Positions 58,924 to 62,007 of a DNA stretch of 62,007 bases are shown in pieces. Each line of letters begins with the position of its first letter. Position 1 is the first letter of the stretch. Location of the stretch: the NCBI GenBank assembly GCA_900466575.1, contig UBMP01000010.1, positions 1 to 62,007 of the forward strand, written 5' to 3'. Both the position numbers and the translations under genes were made by a program. The notes beneath the pieces were generated by a model that saw only the letters and a list, made by a program, of their open reading frames with translations, did not search any database and was not told the origin of the DNA. The DNA comes from Hyphomicrobiales bacterium. GTDB taxonomy: Bacteria > Pseudomonadota > Alphaproteobacteria > Rhizobiales > Rhizobiaceae.

Positions 58924-59736
58924 ATGAACGCACCCGTATTGAAACAGGATGTCGCGGCCGAAGTCCCGGCCGGCGTCTTCGCCGAAACCGTGACTTTCGT
59001 CCATCATTACACGGACCGCCTGTTCCGCTTCAGGATGACGCGGCCGGAAAGCTTCCGCTTCCGTTCGGGCGAGTTCGTGATGATTGGCCTCATGGTTGAA
59101 GGCAAGCCGCTTTATCGCGCCTATTCCATTGCCAGCCCCGCCTGGGCCGAGGAACTGGAATTCTTCTCGATCAAGGCTCCGAACGGTCCGCTGACCACGG
59201 AACTGCAGAAGATCCAGCCAGGCGACACAGTCTTCATGCGTAAGAAGCCCACGGGCACGCTGGTTCTGGACGCTTTGACCCCCGGCAAGCGGCTTTACAT
59301 GTTCTCGACCGGCACGGGCATTGCGCCCTTCGCCTCGCTGATCCGCGAACCGGAAACCTACGAGAAATTCGAAGAGGTCATCCTCACCCATACCTGCCGC
59401 GAAGTCGCCGAACTCAAATACGGTTTCGACCTCGTCGAGGAAATCAGGAACGATGAAATCCTTTCCGAGATCGTGGGCGACAAGCTGAAGCACTATGCGA
59501 CGGTGACGCGCGAAGACTATCCATTCCAGGGCCGTATTACGGACCTCATGGAAAATGGCAAGCTCTATGCGGATCTCGGCGTTCCACCGCTCGATCCGGC
59601 CGTTGACCGCGGCATGATTTGCGGCTCGGCTGCCATGCTGAAGGATACGAAGGAAATGCTGGAGCGGGCAGGGCTCACCGAGGGCGCCAACAACAAGCCG
59701 GCGGAATTCGTGATCGAGCGGGCGTTCGTGGGCTGA
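58924..59736 (+). CDS. fpr: Ferredoxin/flavodoxin--NADP reductase
   Basis: A 270-residue FAD enzyme that passes electrons from NADPH to ferredoxin or flavodoxin. The FAD motif RAYSIASP is near residues 61-68, and the NADP-site strand GTGIAPFASLIREP is near 131-144. The C terminus ends in ERAFVG, the usual bacterial Fpr end. Next to cysI without cysJ, it is a plausible supplier of reducing power for sulfite reductase. I used the ATG at 58924; the preceding TTG frame has no ribosome site. The 204-base gap before it may hold a separate promoter. Confidence 0.93.
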   Translation: MNAPVLKQDVAAEVPAGVFAETVTFVHHYTDRLFRFRMTRPESFRFRSGEFVMIGLMVEGKPLYRAYSIASPAWAEELEFFSIKAPNGPLTTELQKIQPGDTVFMRKKPTGTLVLDALTPGKRLYMFSTGTGIAPFASLIREPETYEKFEEVILTHTCREVAELKYGFDLVEEIRNDEILSEIVGDKLKHYATVTREDYPFQGRITDLMENGKLYADLGVPPLDPAVDRGMICGSAAMLKDTKEMLERAGLTEGANNKPAEFVIERAFVG

Positions 59737-59752
59737 GGCCCGCCTGAAACAT

Positions 59753-59774
59753 GCGGGGCGTTTTCGCGCCCTGC
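59753..59774 (+). terminator. Hairpin after fpr
   Basis: GCGGGGCG / CGCCCTGC, an 8-bp stem with one G-T pair and a TTTTCG loop, 16 bases after the fpr stop. It lacks a clear T-run, so it may be a weak terminator. Confidence 0.4.
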
Positions 59775-59876
59775 CTATCCGCTGGCCGACGGGGCGCCCA
59801 AAACAGCCATCGTTAAATTTTGGTAAGCATCGACTTTCGCCGCGAGACGGCCTTATTTGGCCTTAGTCATTCGGTC

Positions 59877-60050
59877 ATGCGTATCCAGATTTACATCATC
59901 TCCGTCCTTGCGAGCCTGATTGCCTGGGGACTGATTTTCGATGGTAGCCGCGATGTCTATCGCGGCGCCCGGAGCGCTGGCGTAATCCCCAATCTGAATA
60001 TCCATCACCGGGTGCACCAGTTCATCCATCAGGAAATGGCGCGACTCTAG
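59877..60050 (+). CDS. Small single-span membrane protein
   Basis: A 57-residue peptide with one hydrophobic helix (about residues 4-20) followed by a short basic, His-containing tail. No family is recognised. Coding is uncertain: the ribosome site is weak, and support comes from the clean membrane segment and the strong terminator about 130 bases downstream. The ATG at 59877 was chosen over the longer TTG frame. Confidence 0.4.
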   Translation: MRIQIYIISVLASLIAWGLIFDGSRDVYRGARSAGVIPNLNIHHRVHQFIHQEMARL

Positions 60051-60179
60051 CTCCAAATGCGAAGTCACGAGCCTGTTCTGGACGAGCACCCGCTGCTGCA
60101 GGGAGCGACGGCCCTAAGTGCCATGGTCCACAGAGATGCCGCCGCGGAAACGACTTCAGTCATGAAGATAAAACGCTTT

Positions 60180-60205
60180 AACATCAAGGCTTTGATGTTT
60201 TTTTT
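60180..60205 (+). terminator. Rho-independent terminator before tRNA-Ser
   Basis: AACATCAA / TTGATGTT (60180-60187 with 60192-60199) with a GGCT loop, directly followed by eight T residues. On the plus strand it stops readthrough into the antisense of the tRNA gene, whose 3' CCA end starts at the last T. Confidence 0.75.
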
Positions 60206-60294
60206 GGCGGAAGAGGTGGGATTCGAACCCACGGTACGGTTTCCCGCACGCCGGTTTTCAAGACCGGTTCCTTAAACCACTCGGACACTCTTCC
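60205..60294 (-). tRNA. tRNA-Ser (anticodon TGA)
   Basis: A 90-nt class II tRNA with the 3' CCA encoded. The acceptor arm is GGAAGAG / CTCTTCC. The anticodon stem CCGGT / ACCGG encloses the loop CTTGAAA, giving anticodon TGA (60258-60260). The T arm contains GGTTCGAATCC, and a long variable arm is present, as expected for serine. It reads UCA codons and possibly others. Confidence 0.95.
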
Positions 60295-60502
60295 TCAGAT
60301 CAGCCGTACTTCGAGCACTGGAGCCCAGTTGTAAAAGAGCGGCGGTTGCCGGTGGCGGACAACGCTCGTGATCTGGGATCGGCTTTTAGCATCTTTGTCT
60401 TCGGCGTCAATGTATTCCCCCACCTTGAGGTCCCATTCTGCATCGAAACGTCGAAGTCTCCGCGAGGAGGCGTCGCAAGGCGCGCCTCCTCGACAGACAA
60501 TG
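60295..60502 (-). pseudogene. Possible gene remnant between tRNA-Ser and the MFS gene
   Basis: One minus-strand frame ending near 60295 reads like real protein: RRFDAEWDLKVGEYIDAEDK, then DAKSRSQITSVVRHRQPPL, then a short FYNWAPVLEVRLI end. It has no good start with a ribosome site, because the region just upstream is the 3' end of the MFS gene in a different frame. It may be the tail of a decayed or transferred gene, perhaps brought in at the tRNA. The gap also holds an inverted repeat CGAGGAGGCG / CGCCTCCTCG (60463-60472 with 60483-60492). Confidence 0.3.
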
Positions 60503-61768
60503 TTACACCGTCCTCTCGAGGCCAGTGGGCACTGAGGCCGCTGAGTCGGGGTCGGGCGTGCCGAACTCGACATTGCGCTTTTCGTAGCCGAAGCCCGCCA
60601 GAAGCGCGACGGCGCAGGCGACGACCACTGCCACACTGAAGAGTGCGAGGGCATAGTCGCCGTTCCAATGTGCGGCCAGCGTCGTCTGCAGTGTCGCATT
60701 GCCCGAAGCCAACAAGTTGCCAAGCTGATAGGCAAAGCCGGGGAAAGTGCCGCGGACCTCATCGGGTGAAAGCTCGTTGAGGTGAACCGGGATCACGCCC
60801 CAGGCGCCCTGGACGAAGAACTGCAACACGAAGGCGCCGATTGCCAGAAGGATGGGACCCGGTGCATAAACCCAGAACCAGGCTGCGGGTATAGCCAGAA
60901 GCGCGGCGATCACGATCGCCTTGCGTCGCCCAATCCGCTGCGACAGACTCCCGAAGAACAGCCCGCCGCAGATCGCGCCGATATTGTAGACGATCGCAAT
61001 CGCCCCGGTGGTGTGGCTGTCATAGCCCCGCTGTGTTTCGAGGAATGTCGGATAGATATCCTGCGTCCCATGACTGAAGAAGTTGAACGCGGTCATGAGG
61101 ATAACGGTCCATATAAAGAGCGGAATGTTTCTTTTCAGCACCGTCAGGAACGGTTGCTGGACCTGTTTCTGGCGCTGCAGGAAGGCTGGCGATTCCTCGA
61201 CATTCCGGCGAATGTAGAGAACGAGCAGTGCGGGCAGGGCTCCGACAAAGAACATGCCCCGCCAGCCGATGATCGGATAAAGCAGGAAGAAGACGATCGA
61301 GGCCAGGAGATAACCGGCAGGGTAACCTGCCTGTAGCAGCCCCGATACGAAGCCACGCGCCTGCGGAGGCACGGTTTCCATGGTAAGCGACGCACCAACA
61401 CCCCATTCGCCACCCATCGCGACCCCGTAAAGAAGGCGCAGGACGATGAACATGGTCAGACCTGTCGAGAAGCCCGAGAGAAGCTCCAGAGCCGAATAAA
61501 GCAGCACATCGACCATCAGCGTCACGCGGCGGCCATATCGATCCGAGGCCAGGCCAAAGAGCAGCGCACCGATGGGGCGCATGGCAAGCGTGAGGAAGAT
61601 CGCGATGGAAACGGCCGGAATGGTCGTACCGAACTCCTTGGCGATATCCTTGATCACGAAGACCAGGATGAAGAAGTCGAACGCATCGAGTGTCCAGCCG
61701 AGAAAGCTGGCAATGACCGTGTTACGCTGTGATGGTGTGAGGGCGCGGATGGCATGCGTCATGCTCAT
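60503..61768 (-). CDS. MFS transporter, sialate/lactate (SHS) type
   Basis: A 421-residue inner-membrane protein with about 12 helices. The N-terminal SLGWTLDAFDFF-like segment near residues 23-33 (read here as FLGWTLDAFDFF) and the loop ASDRYGRR near 76-83 are typical of the sialate:proton symporter/SHS lactate family. ATG at 61768 was chosen because GGGAGGAA lies 7 bases upstream; the extra 32 residues of the longer frame look like leader. Substrate is probably an organic or sugar acid. It is the last gene in the window, and 60503-60668 also overlaps frames that are shadows. Confidence 0.85.
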   Translation of the reverse strand: MSMTHAIRALTPSQRNTVIASFLGWTLDAFDFFILVFVIKDIAKEFGTTIPAVSIAIFLTLAMRPIGALLFGLASDRYGRRVTLMVDVLLYSALELLSGFSTGLTMFIVLRLLYGVAMGGEWGVGASLTMETVPPQARGFVSGLLQAGYPAGYLLASIVFFLLYPIIGWRGMFFVGALPALLVLYIRRNVEESPAFLQRQKQVQQPFLTVLKRNIPLFIWTVILMTAFNFFSHGTQDIYPTFLETQRGYDSHTTGAIAIVYNIGAICGGLFFGSLSQRIGRRKAIVIAALLAIPAAWFWVYAPGPILLAIGAFVLQFFVQGAWGVIPVHLNELSPDEVRGTFPGFAYQLGNLLASGNATLQTTLAAHWNGDYALALFSVAVVVACAVALLAGFGYEKRNVEFGTPDPDSAASVPTGLERTV

Positions 61769-62007
61769 GAAAATTCCTCCCAAATGGCGGAGGCCGAAGA
61801 TCGGGAACCGTCGACTGAAAATATAAGGCGTCCTTAGTACGCACAGGCGACGATTTTGTTCCATGAAAGAGGCGGCGTACGATCGACAATATGAGCAGCC
61901 CTTGCTGCAGGTTGCGCTCCGAGTGAGCTGTTGATGGCCCGGGCCGACTTGACTGCCAGAATGGGGCGGCGAGCGGCGCCCGCAATCCTTAAATCAGATA
62001 AGATAGA

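Noticed and set aside
60057-60275. Plus-strand frame of 72 codons that runs across the terminator and the tRNA gene
   Set aside because: It overlaps the tRNA antisense and a strong terminator, which is not compatible with a gene.

Overview
The window is high-GC chromosomal DNA from an alphaproteobacterium, most likely order Rhizobiales and probably family Rhizobiaceae. The reasons are gene order and protein type: dusB(nifR3)-ntrB-ntrC-ntrY-ntrX-dat-hfq-hflX, an IspDF fusion next to pncC, cysG-DUF2849-cysI-DUF934-fpr, and a phaC-sfsA-map-radC cluster. This taxonomic call is inference from gene content only.

Layout. 1-1.75 kb: one AT-rich gene for a large P-loop ATPase, unlike its surroundings and probably horizontally acquired. 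1.9-9.6 kb: thrS, a YigZ-type protein, a cytosine-deaminase-type amidohydrolase, several orphan small proteins and an MFS transporter. 9.6-16.3 kb: a nucleobase deaminase divergent from a LysR regulator, followed by a four-gene BMP-type nucleoside/purine ABC importer (ATPase, two permeases, Tat-exported binding protein). 16.4-21.6 kb: radC, map, sfsA and the PHA synthase phaC on the minus strand, then a lipoprotein. 21.7-29.7 kb: an AlaC-like aminotransferase, homoserine dehydrogenase, a MacAB-type efflux pair and recJ. 29.7-37.8 kb: a degenerate CitE-like protein, a DUF2336 protein, alpha-carbonic anhydrase, parE, an alpha/beta hydrolase, tpiA and secG. 37.9-42 kb: pyrG, a decayed toxin-antitoxin pair that is not visible as intact reading frames, pncC and ispDF. 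42-52.1 kb: the nitrogen two-component cluster with hfq-hflX. 52.2-60.3 kb: an SDR, mazG with a divergent-type deaminase, the siroheme/sulfite reductase cluster and tRNA-Ser(TGA). 60.3-62 kb: a second MFS transporter.

How the genes work together. Three separate loci (codA-like, the deaminase/LysR/BMP importer, and the deaminase-mazG pair) point to uptake, deamination and clean-up of nucleobases and nucleotides. ntrBC and ntrYX are nitrogen-status two-component systems. cysG makes siroheme for CysI, and Fpr next door is the probable reductase side of electron supply because no cysJ is present. phaC stores carbon as polyhydroxyalkanoate.

Most of the window is ordinary core genome. The least ordinary items are the AT-rich ATPase at the left edge, the multiply frameshifted toxin-antitoxin remnant after pyrG, the CodA-like enzyme with a substituted active-site residue, an NtrX lacking the sigma-54 contact motif, the degenerate aldolase-fold protein, and small orphan proteins with strong palindromes or terminators. 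I did not find a clearly new multi-gene system.
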